Origin: Pseudoduganella rivuli
GTDB lineage: Bacteria; Pseudomonadota; Gammaproteobacteria; Burkholderiales; Burkholderiaceae_D
Assembly: GCF_009674485.1 (NCBI RefSeq)
Contig: NZ_WKJJ01000008.1
Span: forward strand, 62,001-126,000
Direction of reading: 5' to 3'
DNA length: 64,000 nt
The translations under genes were made by a program, and so were the position numbers. The notes beneath the pieces were generated by a model. That model was not told the origin of the DNA. It saw nothing but the letters and a program-made list of their open reading frames with translations, and searched no databases. Shown one piece after another: positions 44,713 to 52,736 of this stretch (positions within the stretch are counted from its first letter, which is position 1; each line of letters begins with the position of its first letter).

Positions 44713-45354
44713 ATGCGCCGTTTCCTGATTCTTGCAGCACTGACCGCCACCACGGCAACCGCCGTCACCGCCCCGGCCCGCGCCGACGAGCAGCAGGTAC
44801 GCCCGCTGCAACCGTTCACGGCCATCGACAGCCGCGGTCCGCTCAGCATCACCGTGGAAGGGGGCAAGACGCAAAGCGTCACGGTTTCCGGCGGCAAGGA
44901 ATTCATCAGCCGCGTGCAGACCGAAGTGGTCAACGGCGAACTGAAAATCTTCATCAAGGATAAAGGACCGCTGACATTGAAAGGCGATCCCCGCATCACG
45001 GTGACGATGCCGACGCTGGTGAAATTCATCGGCGAGGGCGCCGGCGAAACCATCCTGAAAAACATCCAGGGCGAACGCCTCGACGTCAGCTACCAGGGCG
45101 CCGGCAGCTTCACCGCCAGCGGCAAGGTGGCGCTGCTGCGCATGCGCGCGGAAGGCGTGGGCGAAGTCAATACCAAGGGGCTGGAAGCGGAACGCGCCGA
45201 CGTGAATTTCAATGGCCTGGGCAGCATCAAGGTCACGGCCAGGGATACGCTGAACGCCGTAGTGAACGGCATGGGCAGCCTGAATTATTACGGCAAGCCG
45301 CGCACCGTCAACAAGACTGTCAACGGCATCGGCAGCGTGAATGCCGGCGACTGA
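44713..45354 (+). CDS. Exported DUF2807 (head GIN domain) protein
   Basis: This 213-residue protein starts at ATG 44713 with an AAGGA site. It has a signal peptide ending APARA and a beta-helix-like DUF2807 domain (FTAIDSRGPLSITVEGG, DVSYQGAGSFTASGKV). The family is associated with cell-envelope adhesion and stress but has no proven activity. It is divergent from the two-partner secretion genes, and a shared control region is possible. Confidence 0.85.
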   Translation: MRRFLILAALTATTATAVTAPARADEQQVRPLQPFTAIDSRGPLSITVEGGKTQSVTVSGGKEFISRVQTEVVNGELKIFIKDKGPLTLKGDPRITVTMPTLVKFIGEGAGETILKNIQGERLDVSYQGAGSFTASGKVALLRMRAEGVGEVNTKGLEAERADVNFNGLGSIKVTARDTLNAVVNGMGSLNYYGKPRTVNKTVNGIGSVNAGD

Positions 45355-45415
45355 CGGATGGCCTGGGCGGACGGCGGGCGCGCCATAACGCGCCGCCGCA
45401 TCCGCCACGTTACTG

Positions 45416-46321
45416 TTATTGCTGCTGTTTCTTCTTCGTGTCTTTTTTGGCCGCCGGTTTGGCAGGCTGTTGCGCCGCCGCGGCGCTGGTGGAGGCCGGC
45501 GTCGTGCCGCCCTGTACGCCGAGCGCACCACCGGTGCCCAAACCGCCCTGCACTTCCTGCGCCTTGTAGTTGCGCACGGCCTTGACCAACTGGTTGTACG
45601 AATCCATGAACGACGCCACCAGGATCTTGCCTTCCGGCGTATTCGAATAACCTCCAGCACCCGCAAAGCCGCCGGCAAACACGCCGCCGAACAGATTGAA
45701 GTCGAAGTTTTTCGCACTGCCTTCGGCAGCCGCCAGTTGCACGCCGGAACGGTTGTCCGTCATCAGCAGCGTGGTCGACGCTTCGTTGGCCTTCATGCCG
45801 CCCGCGACCATGCCGGCGACGCTGCCGATGATGCCGAAGCCGCCCAGGGCACCGGAAATGCCTTGCGTGCCTTTCTGGCTGAACGTGATCGACGGCGTCA
45901 TCGTGTAATCGGCGGCCACCATCTGGCCTTTGCCGAAGCTGCTGCCGGCGCGCATTTCGCCGCTGTCCTGCAGCGCGCGCTCCGCCGTCATATTGCTCAT
46001 GGCGGCGCCGCGTTCGACCACGACAAAGCAATTCGATTGCTGGATCATCATGCGCAGCACCGGCACGGTGGAGCCCAGCTTGTATTGCGACAGGTGGTGA
46101 TACCACGGGGCGCTGGAATCTTCATGCACGGCCAGCGTGCCCAGTGAGCGGTCGCATTTTTCCAGTTGCGAATTGGCGTTCGACGCGGTGGCGCCGCCCG
46201 TGGAACCGGTGGCGACCGTGCTGGCGCCTCCCAGTTGTGGCGTGGTTCCGGCGCAGCCCGATAATGCGGCGGCTGTGGCGGCGGCAATGACCAGCAATTG
46301 CGTGCGATAGGTTGTTTTCAT
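45416..46321 (-). CDS. CsgG/HfaB-family outer-membrane lipoprotein
   Basis: This 301-residue protein has a lipoprotein signal ending ALSGC (acylated Cys near residue 23). It has the family core VPVLRMMIQQSNCFVVVERGAAMSN and MVAADYTMTPSITFSQKGTQGISG. CsgG forms the curli secretion pore; HfaB is a holdfast anchor protein. The C-terminus is a Lys/Ala/Gln-rich tail (KKDTKKKQQQ) not usual for the family. No curlin genes are present, so a role as an anchor or pore for a different surface structure, possibly the nearby TpsA, is only inference. Confidence 0.87.
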   Translation of the reverse strand: MKTTYRTQLLVIAAATAAALSGCAGTTPQLGGASTVATGSTGGATASNANSQLEKCDRSLGTLAVHEDSSAPWYHHLSQYKLGSTVPVLRMMIQQSNCFVVVERGAAMSNMTAERALQDSGEMRAGSSFGKGQMVAADYTMTPSITFSQKGTQGISGALGGFGIIGSVAGMVAGGMKANEASTTLLMTDNRSGVQLAAAEGSAKNFDFNLFGGVFAGGFAGAGGYSNTPEGKILVASFMDSYNQLVKAVRNYKAQEVQGGLGTGGALGVQGGTTPASTSAAAAQQPAKPAAKKDTKKKQQQ

Positions 46322-46404
46322 CAGTGGCTCCCCGGTGACAAGCCCAAATTGACGGGCGATTGTAGTGTCAAAATATTATAAATAAGAAAATATTTTGAAT
46401 TCTC

Positions 46405-46420
46405 TCACATTGTCATGTGA
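46405..46420. promoter_or_regulatory. Inverted repeat upstream of the CsgG-family gene
   Basis: TCACATTGTCATGTGA has six-base arms with a 4-bp centre, lying about 25 bp upstream of a TATAAT box on the minus strand (46375-46380). It is a likely operator. The half-sites are in the opposite orientation to a CRP site. No convincing -35 box was found. Confidence 0.5.
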
Positions 46421-46461
46421 CCAATGATTTTTTGACATTGAATTGTGCGCAACAATAGCAT

Positions 46462-47442
46462 TCAGGCAATCACCTGGGTGGCATGCGGGGAAAAACGGTT
46501 GCGGTATTGGCCGGGGCTGATGCCGAGGTGGCGCTGGAAGGCGCGCCGGAGATTCTGTTCGTCGGCATAGCCGCTGCGCGCGGCGATGCTCTTCAGGGGC
46601 AAGCCGGTTTCTTCCAGCGCACGGCGCGCCGCTTCCAGCCGCATGGTTTCCACCATCTTGCCGGGCGTGACTCCCATTTGCGCCACATACGTACGCGCAA
46701 ACGTGCGCGGCGCCATGCCGGCCTGCGCGGCCAGCCGCTCCACGGTCAATTGCTCGTGCAAGTGTCCGGACATCCACGCATGCAGCTCGGCAAAGCGTCC
46801 TCCGGCCTTTTCCTGCGCCGCCAGCGGCGCGGAAAACTGCGACTGGCCGCCGGAACGCTTGATGAACACCACCATCTGGCGCGCCGCCTCGATGGCGATG
46901 CGGTGGCCGTAATCTTCTTCGATCAGCGCCAGCGCCAGGTCGATGCCGGCGCTGACGCCGGCCGACGTCCACACATTGCCGTCGCGGATAAAGATGCGCT
47001 CCGCATCGACCTTGACCCGCGGATGCAGTTTTTGCAGCTTGCCGGTCCAGGCCCAGTGCGTGGCGGCCGTGCGACCATCCAGCTGTCCCGCCGCCGCCAG
47101 GATGAATGCCCCGGTGCACACGGAACACACGCGCCGGGCCCGGGCGGCATGGCACGCCACCCACGCGGCCAGTTGCGGCGGCGCATGGAACTCGTCGCCG
47201 GCACAGCCGCCCGCCGCAATGATGGTGTCGACCGGCACGCCGTCGAGCACCGCCAGCGGCTGCGTCATCACCGGCAAACCCGCGCTGGTGGTGATCAACC
47301 CGCCGAATGCGGACACCACCACTGTTTCATACAGTGCGCGGCCGCTGCCGCGGTTGGCCGTGCACAGCGCCTGCAACGGACCGCTCAGGTCCAGCAGGTT
47401 CATATTGTCATAAGCGAGGATGGCGATGCGCAGGGGTTTCAT
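46462..47442 (-). CDS. GlxA-family AraC-type transcriptional regulator with DJ-1/PfpI domain
   Basis: This 326-residue regulator has an N-terminal DJ-1/PfpI-like domain (about residues 5-175), with VCSVCTGAFILAAAG holding a Cys at the nucleophile elbow position, and a C-terminal AraC HTH domain (about 215-315) with two helix-turn-helix segments (MAPRTFARTYVAQMGVTPGK and ARSGYADEQNLRRAFQRHLG). It follows the exported DJ-1 protein gene by 15 bp in one probable operon. GlxA-type regulators often sense small metabolites; the inducer here is unknown. Confidence 0.93.
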   Translation of the reverse strand: MKPLRIAILAYDNMNLLDLSGPLQALCTANRGSGRALYETVVVSAFGGLITTSAGLPVMTQPLAVLDGVPVDTIIAAGGCAGDEFHAPPQLAAWVACHAARARRVCSVCTGAFILAAAGQLDGRTAATHWAWTGKLQKLHPRVKVDAERIFIRDGNVWTSAGVSAGIDLALALIEEDYGHRIAIEAARQMVVFIKRSGGQSQFSAPLAAQEKAGGRFAELHAWMSGHLHEQLTVERLAAQAGMAPRTFARTYVAQMGVTPGKMVETMRLEAARRALEETGLPLKSIAARSGYADEQNLRRAFQRHLGISPGQYRNRFSPHATQVIA

Positions 47443-47457
47443 TGAAAGGTGCGGACG

Positions 47458-48594
47458 TCAGGGGTAACCGGGATATTCAAAATCAAGGGCGACACGGTGC
47501 GCCGTCAGTTTGCCATACGCTTGCGCGATATCGTCCAGCAGGTGGCCGAATACCTTGCCGGGAGGGGCCGCCTGCGCCGCCAGCATCCGGTCCGGCACCA
47601 GGCCGGGCGCTTCCGGCAGCACCGACAAGCCGTTCAGCGTCCGTACCGGCACGTCCGCCCCGGACGCCGCATACGCCTTGCTGCGGCCCGTGCGCGACCA
47701 CGCATCGACCGTCAACGCCAGCGCCAGCTCATCGACGCCATCGGCCACCTGCACCGCCAGCATGTCCTTATGATGCAGCACGGGATTGGTGAACCGCGTG
47801 GCATGGGCCGCCAGGTTGACGCCGAAGCGCGGGCGGAATGGCGCGCTGTCGTGCGCCTGGCTCCAGTCGCCCGCCGCCATCTCTTCCGCCAGTGCCGTGG
47901 CGCGCTCCGTACCGGCAATCGCTTCGACCAGCGCCAGCGACACCGGCAGCGACGCGCTGATGCCGGCGCTGGAGACGACTTTGCCGTCGGCCACGTAGCG
48001 CGCGTTGTCCAGCCAGCGCGTCTCCGGATAGCGATCCTTGCGCAGGCTGTCGGTGGCCCAGTGCCCCGTGCCGCTCTTGCCTTTCATGATGCCGCTGTTG
48101 GCCAGCACCAGGGCGCCATCGCAAATGCTGACAATGGTCGCGCCTTTGGCCGCCTGCGCCGCCACCCATTGAGGCAAGGCAGGGCCGGCATCGTGCACCA
48201 CGGCGGGCACGATCACGTAATCGGCGCCGTCCGGATAGCGCTCGTCGAATTGCGCGATGGCCACATCCGGCGCAATGCGCAGACCGGGCAGCATTTGCAG
48301 CGGACCGTCCTGCGTCGCCACCGCCAGCACGTCGGCCACGCCGGCGCGGCGCAGCACGCTGTACGGAATAACGAAGTCCGTCAATTCCGTGCCGTGGTTG
48401 TCGCCGACCACCGCCACCAGCGGGCGGGAGCGGCCGAAGCGCGGCTGATAGCGCTCGATGGCGCCGGCGGCCGGCGTCACTGCGGGGGTCACCGCAGTGG
48501 CAACCGCGGCAGCCTGCTGCTGCCCGGCCGCGTACAGCGGCGCAGCGCCCAGCAAGGCCGCGGTGAATATGGCAAGGATGGCAGTACGTGGCAT
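47458..48594 (-). CDS. Exported DJ-1/PfpI family protein
   Basis: This 378-residue protein starts at ATG 48594 behind AGGAG. It has a signal peptide ending APLYAA and a DJ-1/PfpI domain (about residues 55-235), with the elbow SICDGALVLANSGIMKG containing a Cys and a downstream GTGHWATD, followed by an extra C-terminal domain of about 140 residues. It is located 15 bp upstream of the GlxA-type gene, and the pair may encode a sensor (periplasmic) and a regulator derived from one fold. Enzymatic activity is not established. Confidence 0.87.
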   Translation of the reverse strand: MPRTAILAIFTAALLGAAPLYAAGQQQAAAVATAVTPAVTPAAGAIERYQPRFGRSRPLVAVVGDNHGTELTDFVIPYSVLRRAGVADVLAVATQDGPLQMLPGLRIAPDVAIAQFDERYPDGADYVIVPAVVHDAGPALPQWVAAQAAKGATIVSICDGALVLANSGIMKGKSGTGHWATDSLRKDRYPETRWLDNARYVADGKVVSSAGISASLPVSLALVEAIAGTERATALAEEMAAGDWSQAHDSAPFRPRFGVNLAAHATRFTNPVLHHKDMLAVQVADGVDELALALTVDAWSRTGRSKAYAASGADVPVRTLNGLSVLPEAPGLVPDRMLAAQAAPPGKVFGHLLDDIAQAYGKLTAHRVALDFEYPGYP

Positions 48595-48669
48595 GGCGGC
48601 TCCTGTGAAAAACGTCTCCGCGCCATTATCGGATGGGCCACGGCGGCAGGAATGCCACAAAACCGTCAA

Positions 48670-50121
48670 TTACTGCCACCTCTGCCTGCGCAAGCGCATC
48701 GCCAGGCCGATCGGCGACATGACGAACGCCATCAATTCTTCCGCTTCCTTGCCATCCGGCGTCGCCACGGCGTCGATGTCGTAGCGGCCCAGCAGCATGG
48801 CCATCACCACCTTCATTTCCAGCAGCGCCAGGTAGCGTCCCGGGCAAATGCGCGGGCCGGCGCCAAACGGCATCGCGACCTTGCGGTCGATGGCGCCCGG
48901 CCCTTCATGCAGCCAGCGCTGCGGATCGAATTGCGCGGCCTGTTCCACGTGGCTGTCGGCCATGCTGTGGTGACGCAGCACGCACCACACCAGCGTGCGC
49001 GCCGGCACATGGATGCCCGCCACTGACGTATCGTGCATCGCTTCGACGGGGATGAACGGCGCCACCGGCTTGATGCGCATGGATTCCTGGATGCAGCCAT
49101 TCAGGTATTCCAGCTTGTCCATCTGCTCCATCGTGAACGCGGCGGGATCCGGCGCATGGCGCAGCACCTCGTCGCGCGCACGGGCCAGGGCTTCCGGATG
49201 GCGCTGCAACTGATACAGCAGCCATGCGATGGAATTGGCCGTCGTATCTTCCCCGGCCAGCAGCATGGTCAATACATTGCCGACCACGGCTTCATCGCCG
49301 ACGCCGCTGCCCGGCTGGCCGGCCGCCGCCAGCATGGCTTCCAGCAGGTTGGCGGGATGCGCGGCACGCTCCGGCTCCCGCGCCATGCGGGTGCGCGCCT
49401 GGCCGATCAAGTCCTGTATCGCATGCCTCACCGTGGCCACCGAATGTTCGAGACGCCGGTCTTGCGGCAGCTTGAATACGCGCCAGTAGGCGACGAACGA
49501 CAACGTACGGCGCGCGATGGCGGGCAGGATCACGTCCAGGTGGCGCTGGATGACTTCCTCGCCGCCATTGATGGTGTCGACGTCGGTGCCGAACGCCAGC
49601 CCGGCAATGATGTCGACCGTATAGCGTTTCAGGTCATCCGACAGCACGATGGTGCGCTCATCTTGCGCCGCGCGATCCCAGCGCTGCTGCAGCCGCAGCG
49701 CGACTTTCACCAGCGAGGGGAAATACGCCTTGATGCCCTGCGGGGAAAACGCATGCATGACCATGCGGCGCTGGTTGCGCCAGTCCTGCCCTTCCGCATC
49801 GAACAAGCCCGGCACGCAGCCCATTTCACGCATGATGCGCTCGGACAGCGCGGGGCGGCGGAACGTATCGGGGCGCTGTTTCAATACTTGCGCGACAACG
49901 TCATGGTCCGCCACCACCAGCGCCTGCTCGGGTCCCATGTACATCTGGAAGAAATCGCCGTACTCGCGGCACCAGGCTTCGACATCCTGGTGCAGCCGCA
50001 GTGGCCGTATTTGCAGCACATTGCCGACCAGCGGCCAGCGGCGTGGGCCAGGCAACGACTCGATGGTGCGTAATGGCGGTGGAAAGGTCGGCAATGGCAA
50101 TGCCGTCGGTGTGCTGTCCAT
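48670..50121 (-). CDS. Cytochrome P450
   Basis: This 483-residue enzyme has the heme-binding signature FGAGPRICPG with the axial Cys, the I-helix oxygen-activation motif AGEDTTANS, and an ExxR-like helix (QESMRIKPVAPF) region. The N-terminus (PGPRRWPLVGNVLQI) is Pro-rich with no signal or membrane anchor, typical of a soluble bacterial P450. It oxidises an unknown organic substrate with electrons from a ferredoxin or reductase encoded elsewhere. It stands 75 bp upstream of the exported DJ-1 gene, so the three genes may be transcribed together. Confidence 0.95.
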   Translation of the reverse strand: MDSTPTALPLPTFPPPLRTIESLPGPRRWPLVGNVLQIRPLRLHQDVEAWCREYGDFFQMYMGPEQALVVADHDVVAQVLKQRPDTFRRPALSERIMREMGCVPGLFDAEGQDWRNQRRMVMHAFSPQGIKAYFPSLVKVALRLQQRWDRAAQDERTIVLSDDLKRYTVDIIAGLAFGTDVDTINGGEEVIQRHLDVILPAIARRTLSFVAYWRVFKLPQDRRLEHSVATVRHAIQDLIGQARTRMAREPERAAHPANLLEAMLAAAGQPGSGVGDEAVVGNVLTMLLAGEDTTANSIAWLLYQLQRHPEALARARDEVLRHAPDPAAFTMEQMDKLEYLNGCIQESMRIKPVAPFIPVEAMHDTSVAGIHVPARTLVWCVLRHHSMADSHVEQAAQFDPQRWLHEGPGAIDRKVAMPFGAGPRICPGRYLALLEMKVVMAMLLGRYDIDAVATPDGKEAEELMAFVMSPIGLAMRLRRQRWQ

Positions 50122-50223
50122 ATGAAATCAATTATCAAATTATTATTTCTTAATGATAACTCGGCGTGGGGATTTCGTGCATGCCGTGCGAGCCAAAATC
50201 TTGTGGTGGCGTACCATCGGCGC

Positions 50224-51264
50224 ATGAAAGGCAGGTACACCAGGGTACTCGCGCGCTGCGCGCGGCTCATGGGGGCGGCGGTCCTGCTGCTGTGCTGCAC
50301 CAGCGCGGCGCAACAGGCCCAGCAACCAATCCAGTCCGTCACCGTGCCCAATACGCGCGACCCCGTCGACAAGTCTTACCGCAAGATGGTGCGGGGCATG
50401 GACCGCTATGCGCGCCACATTGCGCTAGCGCCGCAATCGGCATTGCGGTTCCGCCTGTTGCCCCGCTTACCCACTATCAATCTGGAAGGCGTGACCCTGA
50501 ATGTGGTGGGCGACCACATCACGCTGCCGGTGGCGATCGCGCCCGACCACACGTTCACGCTGGAGCGCAACGAGCAGGCGCTGCGCGAAGATGCCGCGCT
50601 GGTGGCCAACCGCAAGACCAGCAGCATGACGTGGCGCGCGCAAGTCATCAGCAGCGGCGTACCGCCAGGCATGCGGCGGCTGGGCGATTTGCGGCTCGAA
50701 TGCCTGGTGGGGGTGGAAGCGGGGCTGGTATCGAACAATGCGCGGATGTTTGCCTGGCTGTCGGATTTGCTGGCGGGGCCGGACCAGGTGTGCACGTCAC
50801 CGGACGGCAATTACCTGCAATTTGCGGAACGGCCGCTGTTTGGCGTGACGTTGCGGTCCGGCGAACGCGTGGCGGTGCTGCCGTTCCGCGCGCTGTATGC
50901 GGGAGGAACGCAAACGCCGGCCACGCTGCCGTTCTGCGATTGCCAGGTGCTGCTGGACCGCAGTTATTACGCGCCCGTGTGGGATGCCAGCTGGCCGGAC
51001 GATACGCTGGTGGAATTCGATTACATGGATGAAGCGCCGGCCGTTGCGCCCGAAGCGCCGCCGGACAGCGCCGCCGTGCTGGCGCGGCTGGGGGCACCGT
51101 TCAAGGCCATCACGTTCGACAGCGGCTATGAAGTGTGGCAATACCAGTATCCGCCCGCGCGGCGTCTGCCGGCCACTGCGGACGGCACTCCGCAGATGGC
51201 GGAACTGGTACTGCTTTTTGACAGCGAGGGAAAAACCGTCAAGGCGCGGCGGCGCGAACCATAA
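50224..51264 (+). CDS. Exported hypothetical protein
   Basis: This 346-residue protein starts at ATG 50224 with a signal peptide ending TSAAQQ. The body has no domain I recognise. It contains a segment with Cys residues (PFCDCQVLLDRS) and an unusual Pro/Ala/Glu stretch (APAVAPEAPPDSAAVL). It is divergent from the P450 gene and ends 21 bp before the end of the convergent sulfatase gene. The frame continues upstream to 50122, but that part is not signal-like. Confidence 0.7.
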   Translation: MKGRYTRVLARCARLMGAAVLLLCCTSAAQQAQQPIQSVTVPNTRDPVDKSYRKMVRGMDRYARHIALAPQSALRFRLLPRLPTINLEGVTLNVVGDHITLPVAIAPDHTFTLERNEQALREDAALVANRKTSSMTWRAQVISSGVPPGMRRLGDLRLECLVGVEAGLVSNNARMFAWLSDLLAGPDQVCTSPDGNYLQFAERPLFGVTLRSGERVAVLPFRALYAGGTQTPATLPFCDCQVLLDRSYYAPVWDASWPDDTLVEFDYMDEAPAVAPEAPPDSAAVLARLGAPFKAITFDSGYEVWQYQYPPARRLPATADGTPQMAELVLLFDSEGKTVKARRREP

Positions 51265-51285
51265 CAGCACTCGCCGCTGCCCCCC

Positions 51286-52719
51286 TCAACTGCCGGCATT
51301 CGCCTGCGGACTGTACTTGTCCGCCTGTACCTTGCCGCCCACGCCATGCGTGCGCACCTCCGCCGTGATCGGCAACATGCTCGCATTCCATGTTTCCCAC
51401 TGCTGCTTCAAGTCGGCCAGCTTGTCCGGATGGCGATAGGCCAGGTTGGCGCGTTCGCGCTGGTCCGCCGACAAATCGAACAGGAATTCATTGCCGTTCA
51501 ACTTCAGGTATTTCCAGTTCCCCGCCCGCACGGCGCGCTGTTCATTGGCCTTGTAGCGCCAGAACAGCGTGCGCTCGACCGGTTTTTCCTCGCCCAGCAA
51601 CACGGGCAGCAGGTTGGCGCCGTCCGGCTGGTAGGCGGGGTCGGGGACCGTGCCGGCGGCAGCCAGCAACGTCGGCAGCCAGTCCATGCTGATCGCCACC
51701 TGGCTGCTGACCTGTCCCGCCTTGATGCGGCCCGGCCAGCGTACGATGCCGGGCACGCGGATGCCGCCTTCCAGCAATTCGGTTTTCTGGCCGGCGAACG
51801 GCCACGTTTTCGAGAAGCGCTCGCCGCCGTTATCGCTGGAAAATACCACGATGGTGTTCTCGGCCAGGCCTTTTTGTTCCAGCGTTTTCAGCACGCGGCC
51901 GATCGACGCATCCAGCGCCACCACCATCTTGCCGTAGGTGGCCAGGTCGCCGCCGTCATAGTGGAAAATGCCGCCGCCGGATGCCGTCAGCGAACGGGAA
52001 ATAGCTTCGTCGCCGGGCCCTTCCCACGGCCAGTGCGGCGCCGTGTAATGCAGCGACAGGAAGAACGGTTGCGCGGCGCTCTGCTGCCTGACGAACGCGG
52101 AAGCGCGCTGGCCCAGCAAGTCCGTGTAGTAGCCCACTTCGCTGACCGGCACCTCGCCTTCATACAAGTCGTCCTTCACGTCCGGTCCCACGCCCGGCTT
52201 GTGCGTGAAGTAATCGATGGCCCCGCCATAGTTGCCGTAGAAGGAATCGTAGCCGCTTTTCAGGGGGCCGAATTTCGGCAGCGATCCCAGATGCCACTTG
52301 CCGACCAGCGCGGTGCGGTAGCCCGCTTTCTTCAACAGCGATGGCAGGGTCGGATGTTCGGGCGGCAAGCCGATGGTGTCGGACGCGCCGGAAATCGGTT
52401 CTTCCAGGCCGCCCCGAAGGCGGTACTGGTAGCGGCCCGTGATCAGCCCGAAGCGGGTGGCCGAGCAGACGGCGGAATTCGAATAATGCTGCGTCAGGCG
52501 CAAGCCTTGTGCTGCCAGCTTATCCAGGTTCGGCGTGCGGAAATCCGTCTGGCCATAGACACTCAGGTCGCCCCAGCCCAGGTCATCGGCCAGGATGAAG
52601 ATGATATTGGGCTGGCCGTTGCCGGCTTTTGCCAGCGCGGCGGGCGCCACGGCCGCCGCCAGGCCCAGGGTGGACAAGCCGCCAATCACGGCGCGGCGCT
52701 TGCGGTTAATCTTGCTCAT
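51286..52719 (-). CDS. Tat-exported arylsulfatase
   Basis: This 477-residue protein begins with a twin-arginine signal (RKRRAVIGGLSTLGLAAAVA). The sulfatase fold is clear (IIFILADDLGWGDLSVYG; ALVGKWHLG; VFSSDNGGE). The site normally converted to formylglycine reads VCSATRFGLITGR, where the key Cys is followed by xAxR instead of the usual xPxR. It releases sulfate from aryl sulfates or sulfated sugars. It is the last gene of a set with a TonB receptor and a broken arylsulfotransferase-like gene; no formylglycine-generating enzyme is in the window. Confidence 0.93.
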   Translation of the reverse strand: MSKINRKRRAVIGGLSTLGLAAAVAPAALAKAGNGQPNIIFILADDLGWGDLSVYGQTDFRTPNLDKLAAQGLRLTQHYSNSAVCSATRFGLITGRYQYRLRGGLEEPISGASDTIGLPPEHPTLPSLLKKAGYRTALVGKWHLGSLPKFGPLKSGYDSFYGNYGGAIDYFTHKPGVGPDVKDDLYEGEVPVSEVGYYTDLLGQRASAFVRQQSAAQPFFLSLHYTAPHWPWEGPGDEAISRSLTASGGGIFHYDGGDLATYGKMVVALDASIGRVLKTLEQKGLAENTIVVFSSDNGGERFSKTWPFAGQKTELLEGGIRVPGIVRWPGRIKAGQVSSQVAISMDWLPTLLAAAGTVPDPAYQPDGANLLPVLLGEEKPVERTLFWRYKANEQRAVRAGNWKYLKLNGNEFLFDLSADQRERANLAYRHPDKLADLKQQWETWNASMLPITAEVRTHGVGGKVQADKYSPQANAGS

Positions 52720-52736
52720 GACTTCTCTCCTGTCAT

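Noticed and set aside
45377..45394. GGCGCG / CGCGCC hairpin between DUF2807 and CsgG-family genes
   Set aside because: There is no T tract and the stem is short, so I do not claim a terminator.
50130..50160. Fur-box-like inverted repeat TTATCA / TGATAA upstream of the P450 gene
   Set aside because: The arms are only six bases, 16 bp apart and do not match the Fur consensus closely. The spacer is AT-rich, so chance is likely.
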